From Notamacropus eugenii (lineage: Eukaryota; Chordata; Mammalia; Diprotodontia; Macropodidae): a stretch of DNA of 64,000 nucleotides. Under the pieces are notes generated by a model that worked only from the letters and a program-made list of their open reading frames with translations, did no database searches and was not told where the DNA came from. Location of the stretch: NCBI RefSeq assembly GCF_028372415.1, contig NC_092872.1, positions 87,828,613 to 87,892,612 on the forward strand. Direction: 5' to 3'. The position numbers and the translations under genes were made by a program. Below, one piece after another: positions 11,706-20,830 of the stretch; the stretch's first letter is position 1; each line of letters opens with the position of its first letter.

Positions 11706-12381
11706 AAGGCTCTTCAGTTTTTAGGGATATTCTCCGCTTCTCGAAGACACCGACGGTGACGTTTTAATATCTTAGCCATTGAACGCCTTGGACATTAAGC
11801 GATAAATATTGAATTAAATTTTCCTCGGTCCTAGCGGGGCAGAAATAGGATCAGCGAATGGAACTCGCTGCGAGCCAGACCTCTGCCCAGCAGAAAGAAC
11901 TTTGAGAAGCGATCGCCGCTGTGGGTCAAGGGCCCGCGGCTGACAGGCAGCGTGGGGTGCCCACGGCAGGGGCTGCCTCGCCCCTGGGGTGGGACATCAC
12001 ATTACACAACCCGCACGTTCCTTTCCACCTCTGAAAGGTTCTGCGCTTGCATCCACGCGCGCGTTCAGGCTGCGGTCACCCGAGGATATTCACGGGTGCA
12101 CCCTCATTTCGCTCCACGGGCGGTCGCGGGCGTCGCTCCCGCTAGCGTTGGACCGAGGGAATAAACAGCGATGTACGAAAAGGGGACGTGATGCCATCTG
12201 GGCCCCTGGGTAGAGATCGGTTTGCGCCCTGGGAGCCAGGGACACGGGATCAAACCGGTCCTCCTCTAAAGGAGGTCCCAGCCGGGCGCGGCTCCTGCAC
12301 CGAAACACGTGACTCCTTGGCTCCAGCCCCACAGCTCGGGGTAAGAGACCGCTGCCAGCCTGCTTCGGGCAAAGAGATAAA

Positions 12382-12393
12382 TGCGCATGCGCA
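12382..12393. promoter_or_regulatory. Perfect palindromic NRF1-type site TGCGCATGCGCA
   Basis: TGCGCATGCGCA is its own reverse complement and fits the NRF1 consensus YGCGCAYGCGCR at every position. It lies about 400 bp upstream of the presumed start region and 16 bp before a long T tract. NRF1 sites are typical of CpG-island promoters of housekeeping and mitochondrial-function genes; occupancy here is inference. Confidence 0.75.
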
Positions 12394-12409
12394 ACCCACA
12401 CTTCTAGTC

Positions 12410-12433
12410 TTTTTTTTTTTTTTTTTTTTTTTT
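12410..12433. repeat. 24-base poly(T) tract inside the CpG island
   Basis: An uninterrupted T run between the NRF1-type site and the CRE/CCAAT cluster. Poly(dA:dT) tracts disfavour nucleosomes and could mark the nucleosome-free region of the promoter. It could equally be the remnant of a retroposon tail. Confidence 0.85.
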
Positions 12434-12558
12434 GCGGATGCAACCACTCTTGGCTCCTCCTTCTGCTTCTTCACCCTCTTCCCCCCACTCCCTCCTGCGC
12501 TCTTCACCCTTTATGACATTCCCTCTCCGCCACCCTCCTCCCCTTTCCCAAGCTCGTC

Positions 12559-12642
12559 TACGTCACGACGGACACTCTTCTGCACCAATCATCTCTAGAG
12601 GTCGGGTGGGCCGGGGCGCGGAATGAGGCGAGGCCAACCAAT
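12559..12642 (+). promoter_or_regulatory. CRE-like element and two CCAAT boxes
   Basis: TACGTCAC at 12559-12566 contains a CREB/ATF half site. CCAAT motifs lie at 12585-12589 and 12638-12642, about 53 bp apart, at distances consistent with NF-Y sites upstream of a start near 12.75-12.85 kb. Binding is inferred from motif and position only. Confidence 0.6.
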
Positions 12643-12799
12643 GGGGGCCCCGGAGCAGGTGGGACTCGGAGAAGGGGAGGGGGAGAGGTGGGCGGCCCCT
12701 TCTCCTGTCAGCATGTGGGCGGGGGAGGGGGGCGCGGGGCGGGGGGAGGAAGGAGACGAGGGGAAGCGAAGCGGCCGTCGCCGCCGCCGCCGCGTTCCT

Positions 12800-13208
12800 C
12801 AGTTCTCAGTGTGGGCTCCGTGGCGCAGGCAGGGACTGTGAGCGAGGGGCGTGGGGCAGCCGGCGGAGAGCGGCGGCGGCGGCTCCGGGGCGGCCGCGAC
12901 GCCATGGGGGGGCGGTAGGAGCGGGCCCGGCGGGCCGTGTGGGGAGAGAGGCCGCGGCGGTTGTAGCGCTCATCTCCCCGGCGGCGGCCCGAGCGCGGCG
13001 GCGGTTGGCGGGCAGCGGCCCGGCCCTCCGGCGGGCCAGGCTGGGGCTGAGGGGGTGGGGTGTGCGGTGAGCTCGGGGCCTGGGGGGTGGGGAGGTGAAG
13101 GAGGCCCCGGGGTGGAGGGGAGAGAGAAGAGCCGGCCGCTGGGCCCCGCCGCCAGCTCGCCAGACGACGAGGACGACGAGGAAGAAGAAGCGGAGAGGGA
13201 GGAGGAGG
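12800..13208 (+). other. HAPSTR1: Presumed HAPSTR1 5' UTR
   Basis: GC-rich leader between the presumed start region and the ATG at 13209. It contains short GGC/GCC triplet runs, a long purine/GAC-GAG stretch just before the ATG, and a four-codon upstream ORF. The 5' limit is an estimate. I see no need for a 5' UTR intron. Confidence 0.6.
12904..12918 (+). promoter_or_regulatory. Four-codon uORF (MGGR, stop TAG) in strong Kozak context
   Basis: ATG at 12904-12906 sits in GACGCCATGG, a strong initiation context (G at -3, G at +4). After ATG GGG GGG CGG the frame stops at TAG 12916-12918, about 290 nt before the main ATG. If the mRNA starts upstream of it, this uORF would be expected to dampen main-frame initiation and allow reinitiation. 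Confidence 0.6.
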
Positions 13209-13431
13209 ATGGAGGATAAGAAGGAGGAAGGCGAATCCGAGATCCAGGAGCACGGGCCCGAGCATTGGTTCACCAAGTGGGAGCGGCAGTGCCTGGCCGA
13301 GGCCGAGCAGGAGGAGCAGCTGCCCCCGGAGCTGCAGGAGGAGGCGGCGGCCGCGCAGCCCGAGCACAAGCAGCAGAAGCTCTGGCACCTCTTCCAGAAC
13401 TCGGCCACCGCCGTGGCCCAGCTCTACAAAG
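13209..13431 (+). CDS. HAPSTR1: HAPSTR1 coding exon 1 (residues 1-74 plus first base of codon 75)
   Basis: First coding exon of HAPSTR1 (C16orf72, TAPR1), recognised from the highly conserved N-terminus (MEDKKEEGESEIQEHGPEHW and the following acidic, Gln-rich stretch). The family protein is mainly nuclear, binds the giant HECT ubiquitin ligase HUWE1 and tunes stress-response and p53 signalling; that is family knowledge. The start ATG at 13209 has a good context (A at -3, G at +4), matches the family start, and the frame is closed upstream by TGA at 13068. The exon is rich in Glu and Gln and ends with a 17-residue block, LWHLFQNSATAVAQLYK (residues 58-74), that recurs in exon 2. The donor is G|GTGAGG at 13432 (phase 1). 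With exons 2-4 it gives 274 residues, about the length of the human protein. Identification is very secure. Confidence 0.97.
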
Positions 13432-13482
13432 GTGAGGGGGCGCCCCGGGACCCCGACGATCCCCCCCCCGAAAAAAAGAGAC

Positions 13483-14214
13483 AAAATGGCGGAAGGCGGC
13501 GCCGCGGCCCCGAGACCGGCCCCGGGGCCCGGGCGCTGGGGCGGAGTCGCCCCCGGCTCCCCCCTCTGACCCCGGCCTCCCCGGGAGCGGGGGGAGGGGG
13601 AGATCCCGGCGGGGGGCGGGGGGGGAGGGCGATGGGTCTCCGCCCCGTTTCAGGGTGGGGCCGGGGTGGGGAAGCCCTGCCTTCCGGGGCCGGGGTCGGG
13701 GCCGGCCGAGAGCCCCCCCCCTCCCCAAGATGGCGAAGCTCGGCCCGGGGCTGGGGGGAGGCGGGGAGGGGCCCTGGCCGCCGGGGGCCGCCCCCTCCGC
13801 TTGTTTCTCTTTTTGGCGTGGTGCGAAGGGCCGGGCCGCCGGGTGGGTGTGGGCCGGGGGCGGAGTAGGGGTGGACGCCGGCTGCTCCCGGCCGGCCCGG
13901 AAGCTCGGGGCCGCCCCCGCTTCTCCCGGGTCAGACGCCGCCGCCGAGGCCGCTGCCAAACCCTGGGAGAGGGGAGGAGGCGGCGGCGGTATCGACAAAA
14001 TGGCGAAGTGAGGGCCGGCCCCATTGTGCCCGGGGATCCCGGAGCCGGGGCCGAGGGAGGGGCCGCGGCGCGGGGCCGGGCTCGGGCCTCCCCCCTGCGG
14101 GGCCCTGCGACCCGGAGCGCCGACCCGACGGCCCGGGAGGAGGGGTCAGCCGCCGGCTCCCCGCGCCCCGCCGGGCCCTGAACCCCCGGAACAAAATGGC
14201 GAAACCCAACATGG
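13483..14214 (+). promoter_or_regulatory. Cluster of same-orientation YY1-type motifs in intron 1
   Basis: AAAATGGCG-type motifs occur at 13483-13491, CAAGATGGCG at 13726-13735, AAAATGGCG at 13997-14005 and 14193-14201, with a weaker AACATGGCC at 14208-14216. All are on the + strand, and the main four are spaced about 243, 271 and 196 bp apart. They match the YY1 core (AANATGGCG). YY1 binding is inference. Confidence 0.6.
13582..13775 (+). other. G-rich tracts with G-quadruplex potential in intron 1
   Basis: At least four runs of three or more G occur close together at about 13582-13635, 13653-13674 and 13746-13771 on the sense strand, starting 150 nt past the exon 1 donor. This pattern can fold as G-quadruplexes in DNA or in the nascent RNA. 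Confidence 0.55.
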
Positions 14215-14268
14215 CCGTTCGAGGGACTGACTCCAAAATGCTCTCTTTCTGTCTGTCTGTCCGTCTAG

Positions 14269-14349
14269 ATCGAGTGTGTCAACAGCAAGGACTTTCCCTC
14301 TGGGTTCCCTTCCAAAACGCAGCCACTGCCGTCACCAACCTCTACAAAG
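14269..14349 (+). CDS. HAPSTR1: HAPSTR1 coding exon 2 (residues 75-101)
   Basis: An 81-nt exon, symmetric phase 1-1, encoding DRVCQQQGLSLWVPFQNAAT and onward to LYK. The acceptor is a pyrimidine tract containing TGTC repeats that ends TCTAG at 14264-14268. The donor is G|GTAAAG at 14350. Residues 85-101 match residues 58-74 of exon 1 at 12 of 17 positions, so the exon looks like an internal duplicate. Because the length is a multiple of three with matching phases, skipping it would remove 27 residues without a frameshift. Confidence 0.97.
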
Positions 14350-14530
14350 GTAAAGATGCCTTGGACCCCGGGGCCGGGGCCGTGGTCTGTGACAGGCCGG
14401 GACTCGCACAGCGGGGGGCGGGGAGCCTCCCTGGTGTGGGGAGGAAAGGGTTACGGGACTGACGCCGGAGGCCTTCCTGCCGGGGTTCTAGTGAGCGCCG
14501 CGAGGTGGGGACACCGCACGGGAAGCAGTC

Positions 14531-16074
14531 CGAGTTTGTTGTGGTTTTCTGCCCAATGGTCGTAATGGGAACCACACTTGTGGCTGTCTTCTCTGGAAAC
14601 GTCAGATGACGGATGGCTGGGTTCTGGGCAGGGTGAGGTGTCCCCGTTGGGTAGCTCTGTGCCTTCGGAACACCCCAAGTCCGTGTATGTAGAGAGTAGC
14701 AGCTGCCAGCCTTCTCCGATGAGTGGAGATTTACTTCTTTAGTCTTACTTGATACCTGACGGCAAAGTTTTGGTAAGCAGTCTCTTCTTAGCACTCGGAA
14801 ACATGTTTTGATATGGGTGATTTTGCCTTTGACATCAAAGCCTATCCGTGGGCGATTGCTGAGCTTCATTAGTAAGGAAGTATTACATTTTATACCACAG
14901 TGATTCTGAAAATAAGGAAGATGTGCTTTGGTTGAAAAGGTTTGCAAGCCAAGTGATTAGGTATTTATGTGTTACTACTGGATGATTGAAGACTGAATCG
15001 TTTACAGCTCTAAGGGGGTTTCTTTGCATAGATAATGTCTTGGTAGGTTGCTGTAAAAAGGAGATAGAAGTTACAGTCGTTTTCTACATTGATTTCTTGT
15101 TTCCAGAGTTTAGGATTACATGGGTGATAATACGAATGTGTAGGTAACTAATATTCTTTACGTAAAAATTTGTTATTGTCTCTTAGAACTGTTTACGTCC
15201 TTTTGTTTTCTATCGCTAATTCTAAAAGGTTGATGTGGATGTGAAATTTTTTTTTTAGGGAGGAAGGTTTATTTTGTCTGCTGGTCCAGACAAGTGACAA
15301 ATCTAATGAATTTCCATTTCTAAGTGCCATTTTAGCCTAGCCAGTGCTCAAGCTTTGGTTTTCTTTTGGCTGTCTGTGGTAATTTGAAAGAATACATATG
15401 AAGCAGTTAAGAATGACTTTTATTTTTGACAAATTTGTAATTAAAACATAATATTACTGATTTGGGAAAAGACAGGGCAGATTTTGTACATAGTCTGAAT
15501 TATAAAATGTTGTAGAAGTGCAGTTGTATTACATACATCTTCTAAACTGAGGTAATAGTTCTAAAAAGAAAAAATGAAAAGTTAGTGAAAAATGGCACTT
15601 CATGTTAATGCAGCTGAAATTCTAGAATATAAGTATTGATTGCTGGATGCAGAAATTGAGGCAAATTGAAGTAATCCCTAAATTTCTTGAGTGTTCTTAT
15701 AGAAAAATCTACTTTATTTACATGGTTTCCGTATAAAAAATAGAAAATTGGCAAAGGAAGAAGTTATTTTTTGGTTCAAAAGCCTTATATTTTCAATACT
15801 TTCTATTACTACAAATTCTGCAGTAGGGGAGTCTGAGATTTTCCATTGATGTGAATTCTCCTTGTGAATATGGTTAACGTTTACTTTGTCAGTGTAAATA
15901 TGTCAGTGTAGATGTTTATGAAATTTGCCTGTAGTGATCATCAGTTGTAATCCTTTTTAAAAAACAGTTATAGCACATGAAGTTTTTTGAAAAAAAAATC
16001 TATTTTGAATTTTTAATAAAGCAGTGATTTCTCCCTTCCCCCCTTTTAAAATCTTATTCCTGAAATAGAAGAAA
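14531..16074. other. Intron 2, no assignable feature
   Basis: AT-rich intronic DNA after the CpG island. Open frames on either strand near 14.3-14.9 kb carry no recognisable domain. Confidence 0.7.
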
Positions 16075-16520
16075 TCATAGGATCATAGATTTAGGGATGG
16101 AAGTGATCCTCTAGGCTAGTGCAACATTCTCGTTTTACACTTGAAAAGACTGAGGCCCAGAGGTGGTGACTTGGCTTATTGTCATTGTCATACTGGTGTT
16201 AAGTGGAAGAACATGAGTTCCACTCAAGGCCTCTGACTTTAGATGCCACATTCTTTCCACTGTACCACCTATCCCTAAGGTCATTATTTAAATAAAATAG
16301 TAAAGAACTTAGGTTGTAGGTAGGGTGTTGATTTCTGGTTTAGTATGTAGTATCGGTGGATTAAGAGGTGGAAAGAACCTTAGAGGTCTTTTAATCTATG
16401 AGGAACTAAACCTACAGAGACTAAGTGATTTGCTTAAGGTCACAAGCACCATTAGGCTTTGAATCTAGGCCTTTTGATTCTAAATGTGATGCTTTTCTCA
16501 CTATACTGTACTGTAGCATT
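16075..16520 (-). repeat. Two antisense MIR-type SINE fragments
   Basis: About 16075-16285 (AGGATCATAGATTTAGGGAT, GACTGAGGCCCAGAGGTGGT, CTTTCCACTGTACCAC) and about 16345-16520 (AAGGTCACAAGCACCATTAG). Confidence 0.7.
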
Positions 16521-16544
16521 ATAAATAGATAAATAATTGTGTCA

Positions 16545-16817
16545 TCAAATTATTTTCAGTATTAAAGATTGTGGTTCAGTTGTGTTGACTCTTCATAATC
16601 CCATTTGGGGTTTTCTTGGCTCAGATACTGGAGTGGTTTGCCTTTTCCTTCTCCAGTTCATTTTAGGAATAAGGAAACTGAGGCAAACATGGCTAAGTGA
16701 CTTGATCACGGTTACACAGCTAGTAAGTGTCTGAGACCAGATTTGTACTCATGAAAATGAGCCTTCTTGACTCCAAGCCTAGTACTTTATATTCATTGTG
16801 TTACCTAGGTGCCCTGT
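16545..16817 (-). mobile_element. Marsupial tRNA-headed SINE, antisense (type 'ACTGGAGTGGTTTGCC')
   Basis: ATACTGGAGTGGTTTGCC, CCTTCTCCAGTTCATTTTAG, GGTTACACAGCTAGTAAGTG and GTTACCTAGGTGCCC at the right end. The right end is the reverse complement of the GGGCAGCTAGGTGG head, so the promoter end is on the right. Confidence 0.85.
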
Positions 16818-16864
16818 ATTGAGGTATAGATACCAAATAAAAAAAGTAACATGCAATCTTTTAG

Positions 16865-17030
16865 TATAGTGGTTTTCGAACTTTCTAGTCTCAGGATCCC
16901 TTTATAACATTCGTGAAAGCTTTTGTGTATGTGGATTATGTCTATCTAAATACCATGTTAGAAATTAAAACATGCTAGTATTATGAAAATAGTTTTGACT
17001 TTGAGGAATTCCTTAAAGAGTAAAAACGTT
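16865..17030. mobile_element. DNA-transposon-like fragment
   Basis: GTGGTTTTCGAACTTTCTAG, then CAGGATCCCTTTATAAC and AAGCTTTTGTGTATGTGGAT, resembles mammalian non-autonomous DNA elements with a 'caaacttt' end. The family cannot be fixed without a library search. Confidence 0.4.
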
Positions 17031-17763
17031 TAGAAAAGCCACTCCTTTAATATTAGGAACTGTTAAACTGTATCATTACATCCAGTCAACTAAAAATGGT
17101 ACATTTTGGGTACTCTGAGCACTCTTCTGGCTATTTTCTAAAGTGAACTGGAGAACAGTTAAGATGGAAATAAACCTGAGGGTTTCTTTAAGGGGCCCCT
17201 AAGGGGGCCTTGTTGGTTGCAAGTTCAACCAGCTGATGACAGTGATTGTGTATGCAAAGGGTTTGGAGCTCTTGCTTCAAGAACATTCTTTCTGCATTTA
17301 CATTTATTAAAGGTACAGGAAAATCCTGACTGCTGATTTCTAATTAAATTCAATATCTATGAATAACTATTGATATTCAGATTCTCATTTCATAGCATTT
17401 AGAAAATAAGTTATCAGGTTTCTGTGTATTTTTGAAGATAAGATCTAGGACATTGTTGGTTTTCGGTACCTAGGTAGAACTTAGAAATGAGTATAGTTTT
17501 GGTTTTGTCCTAGGCAGGATAGGTTTTTTTTTTGTTGTTGTTGGATATAAATGTGTCTGAATCCTGGTAATAGTTCCTTGTTTTCTCCTTATCTTCTTTG
17601 GTGACATGTCTTTATCTTTTAAGTGGTATTAGGAATATATTGCTGTTTTCTGTCTTAAAGTAGGCTCAAAAGTTGGAAGGATTTATCAGTTGAGATAATG
17701 AGCTGATTTTACTCTTAGGCAGGGGTTCTTCCATCCATTACTACTTTGGTCAATCCCCAGCCT

Positions 17764-17795
17764 AATTGCTGGAGAGTTTAATTGCTGGAGAGTTT
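17764..17795. repeat. 16-bp tandem duplication
   Basis: AATTGCTGGAGAGTTT is present twice in direct succession (17764-17779 and 17780-17795). Confidence 0.9.
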
Positions 17796-18204
17796 ACCTG
17801 GTCATAAATAATCACTTAATTGCTCTACTAGGGGCTCCTTTCAATCCCCCTTCATAAAATTTTAGGGAAAATCAAAAGTAGATAAAACAAGGATTGGAGG
17901 GCTTTTTCAATCCTTGGCTAGTTTGTTAGACAGCTGACTCTTGAGTTTGAAAGTGGTTTTGGGAAGGAGTCTGTGCTAACTCCTGATCTAGAGTAACTTC
18001 TCATTAAGCTTTACTTAATGTCCTTTCTTCTGATTCTCTTTTTTATTTTTTGGGGTGCGATTGTCTTTCCTAGTTTTCTGTATCTAAAACTGGGTCTGAT
18101 GTTTTAATGAATCCAGGCTACAACTTGGTACTTTGAGAGAATTACCTCCTGGTGATAGTGTTAGATGTACCTCTAGGCTTATGGGATCCTGGAATATAGA
18201 GATG

Positions 18205-18385
18205 ACCAGAGACAGCATGGTATGGTGGAAAGAACAGTAGCTTCAGTCAGAAGATTTGGGTTCACATCTAGCCTCTGAAACAATTACTACCTCGGGCCTC
18301 AGTTTCCTTAACTGTAAAATAAGGCAGTGGGAATAGGGTCACTGAGGTCCCTTTTAGCTTCTATGTTTGTGATCCTTAGTGCCCA
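18205..18385 (+). repeat. MIR-related SINE, sense
   Basis: GACAGCATGGTATGGTGGAA head, AGATTTGGGTTCACATCTAG middle and GGGCCTCAGTTTCCTTAACT tail. Confidence 0.75.
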
Positions 18386-18554
18386 GAGCTACAGATTTAG
18401 TAGATTAGTAGAGTTAGGATTGGAACTCCATTCCTTTCACTTTCTGCTAAATCAGGTTTACTTCATCTTTTTCCATTGTACCATGACTGACTTAACATTT
18501 ATCTAGCTCAAACTATTTGTAAATAGTGTTAGTGTAACAGTGTAGTTACAGACA

Positions 18555-18745
18555 AGTTGTGTTTGTCCTTTGTTCTTGAAGAGGACCATGACATCAAGAT
18601 GATGACATGACTTTCACTTGACTTTGATTTGAGTGAAGGAGGGCTGTGCAAGGTCACCAGCCTCACCTTCTTCTCCTGAGCCATCTCGGTCCAGTGGCCT
18701 GATATTCATCAGGATGACTGGAGATGGTCCAGGATGCAGTGGGAG
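18555..18745 (-). mobile_element. Marsupial SINE tail fragment, antisense
   Basis: Reverse complement of the 'TGATGAATATCTGG' tail: TGTTCTTGAAGAGGACCATG, GAAGGAGGGCTGTGCAAGGT and GATATTCATCAGGATGACTG. Confidence 0.8.
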
Positions 18746-19526
18746 ACTCTGGTCCTTTCAGGCTAAGGTCTTATCATTAGTGCTTGCATCTTGGTTAAGG
18801 TTTGTTCAAGAAATTGTCTCTTTGACTAGGGTTTTAGGTGAAGAGTATTAGTATTCTTTTACTCCATTTATAAGCATTAATTAATTCCGTGTGTGACTTG
18901 CACCCTCAAACTCATAGTTTCCTTTCTGTCCTGCATTCTATATCCTCTTCATCTTCTTTTCAAACTTTTTTTTTCAAAGTTCTAAACTATTTGTACTGAG
19001 ATTAGAAGCATTTTTAAGGGAACCATTCTTGAGTACTGTTTTTTTTCTCCAAGTCATGTAATTTTTGAATTATTGTCCATTTTGTGGCCTTTATATGGAG
19101 AAGCCAACTTAAAGGACATTAAGATTACGAAGGGTAGAGGGGAGACTGCATTGGACATTAGGTCCTAATAATAATAATGGACATTAGATCTGGGAAATTT
19201 TTTGAAGTCTAAAATGGCTTTCTAGAGCTGGATTAATAAACCATTGGCATTTATGTGATATTACTATTTAGCTTTAAAACTTTTTAAAAAACAGCTTTTA
19301 ATCCAGTAACATGAAGTAGAGTGGTGTCTTCCATAGATAATCTGTGCTTAAAATTAGGGAAAAAAGCCTCATCCATCCATTGATAGTTTTGTGGAGTCAG
19401 TTTTCAATTGGAATTTTCATTAAGCTCATACTGTTTTGTAGCAATTTTCCCCCTCTCATTCTTGGGCCTAGAAGACAGTTTGATGTTGTAAAGTCTTAAG
19501 TTCTGGGTACAGTGTATAGGGTATTT

Positions 19527-19840
19527 GGGGCAACTAGGTGGTGCAGTGGATAGAGCACTAATGTAGGAGTCAGGAGGACCTGAGTTCAAATCTCACCTCA
19601 GACACTTGACACTCACTAGCTGTGTGACCTTGGGCAAGTCACTTAACCCCAATTGCCTCATCCTGGGTCATCTCCAGTCATCCTGTTGAATATCTGGTCA
19701 CTGGATTCAGATGGCTCTGGAGGAGAAGTGAGGCTGGTGACCTGAGCAATCCTCCCTCATTCAAAACAAAGTCAAGTGCAAGGTCATGTCATTATTTCTC
19801 CAATGGCATGGTAGTCTTCTGCAATGAAGGACGAACACAC
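19527..19840 (+). mobile_element. Near full-length marsupial tRNA-derived SINE
   Basis: Best-preserved SINE of the window. Head GGGGCAACTAGGTGGTGCAG, a GTTCAAATC B box at 19584-19592, GTGTGACCTTGGGCAAGTCA, then the CCAGTCATCCTGTTGAATAT tail ending near AATGAAGGACGAACACAC. It is over 300 bp long, and I cannot see clear target-site duplications. It supports the marsupial assignment. Confidence 0.88.
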
Positions 19841-20589
19841 AATTAATTTACCAATCCCATGGTAACATTTTGTGTTTTTATTGAGAAGCAACAAGGTAGG
19901 AGACTTGGAATCAAGAGAACTGATAATAAATGCAGGCTGTGACACTTAAAATGACTCTGGGTCTTTGCTTCCTTATTTATTGCTGTGAGGAAAGGGCTAA
20001 GTGCTATTTGAGGCATGAGTTATTATTGAGGTGTTAATGAAAGAAGTTCTGCTAACTAGAACCCAGTTCTAGTACCTAGGCTCTACTACTGACTTAGGTC
20101 TTTTAAAAGTCAGTTGGCCTCTGATTCTCATCCTTTCCTGTGTGTAGAATAGGAATTATATCTGACAATGTATTTGTGTGACTCTAAAAATCTAAAATCC
20201 ATAAAGGAAACCATACATATTAAATGTAAATTATTGTCAAAATAATGGAGAAACATTTTTTTGCCCTCCATCAGATTTCCAAATGTTTGCTGTTTTAAGT
20301 TCACTTTTTCATCAGAGCATTTAACTGTTTACTTTCAATTTCTTTTATAGTAATTAGAATTTGTGAATTTTTAATTCTTGTCCTTTAAATTGCATTTAAA
20401 ATGATACCGTTTGCTATGTTGTTGGGGATTTTTGAGTATAGCAAAATGCTAGAACTTTTAGGTTCCTTAGTTTTGTTAGTATACTCTGTAAGTGCTAATT
20501 CAACTCTTGGAGTGTTTCTACAATTTCCTAGGAAGGTGGCAGATGTACTGTATTCTTTTTGATAAGCAGGAAAATCATACATAACAATA

Positions 20590-20830
20590 TAACTATATTT
20601 ACAACACATACACATGTATATGTAATGTGTACATATAATGTAATATATACACACACACGATACATGAATTCTTGTACACAAATTTGTATGTGTGAAGAAT
20701 CTCTTTGTAATGACATTGAAAGGTTAAGTGACTTCTCCATGTCTCCACAGCTATCTGTATAGGAGACAGGGTTTGAATCTAGTTTCCTGATTTCCTCTGC
20801 CTTCTATACACTATTCCTAATCATTTTGGG
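20590..20830. repeat. (CA)n/(TA)n low-complexity run and MIR fragment
   Basis: ACACATACACATG and ATATACACACACACG runs lie at about 20600-20665. About 20715-20830 resembles an antisense MIR (AGGTTAAGTGACTTCTCCAT). Confidence 0.6.

Larger units (their letters stand above)
12300..12840 (+). promoter_or_regulatory. TATA-less HAPSTR1 core and proximal promoter region
   Basis: The segment upstream of the presumed start site holds an E-box CACGTG (12306-12311), a palindromic NRF1-type site (12382-12393), a CRE-like TACGTCAC (12559-12566), CCAAT boxes at 12585-12589 and 12638-12642 and several GC-rich boxes around 12715-12745. I see no TATA box near 12.75-12.85 kb. The start site itself is inferred, not seen; dispersed initiation is likely. 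Confidence 0.7.
13432..14268 (+). other. HAPSTR1: HAPSTR1 intron 1 (837 bp, GC-rich)
   Basis: GTGAGG donor and CTAG acceptor, phase 1. The intron is inside the CpG island, with several G-rich tracts and four AANATGGCG motifs. The exon 1 frame stays open for 145 codons into it (to the stop at 13866-13868). In sequence this GC-rich that is expected by chance, and I do not read it as coding. Confidence 0.9.
11850..14530. promoter_or_regulatory. CpG island over the HAPSTR1 promoter, exon 1, intron 1 and exon 2
   Basis: CG dinucleotides are abundant and G+C is very high from about 11.85 to 14.53 kb, while the flanks are AT-rich and nearly free of CG. The borders are estimated by eye. The island covers the promoter, the 5' UTR, exon 1, all of intron 1 and exon 2, as expected for a broadly expressed gene. 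Confidence 0.9.

Noticed and set aside
12708..13484. A 258-codon minus-strand open frame across the CpG island, and other long GC-island frames on both strands
   Set aside because: Stop codons are rare in sequence this GC-rich. The translations are Pro/Arg/Gly/Ala-rich shadows of the promoter and HAPSTR1 exon 1, with no recognisable domain.
13432..13868. In-frame continuation of exon 1 into intron 1 (145 codons)
   Set aside because: The donor is canonical and the conserved family sequence continues exactly in exon 2. The open frame follows from GC content.
14342..14947. A 201-codon minus-strand open frame in intron 2
   Set aside because: It overlaps exon 2 in antisense and the island edge, shows no known domain and has no splice or promoter support.
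19527..19640. tRNA-like sequence with A- and B-box motifs
   Set aside because: It is the head of a SINE, not a functional tRNA gene. The acceptor arm and anticodon structure are not preserved.
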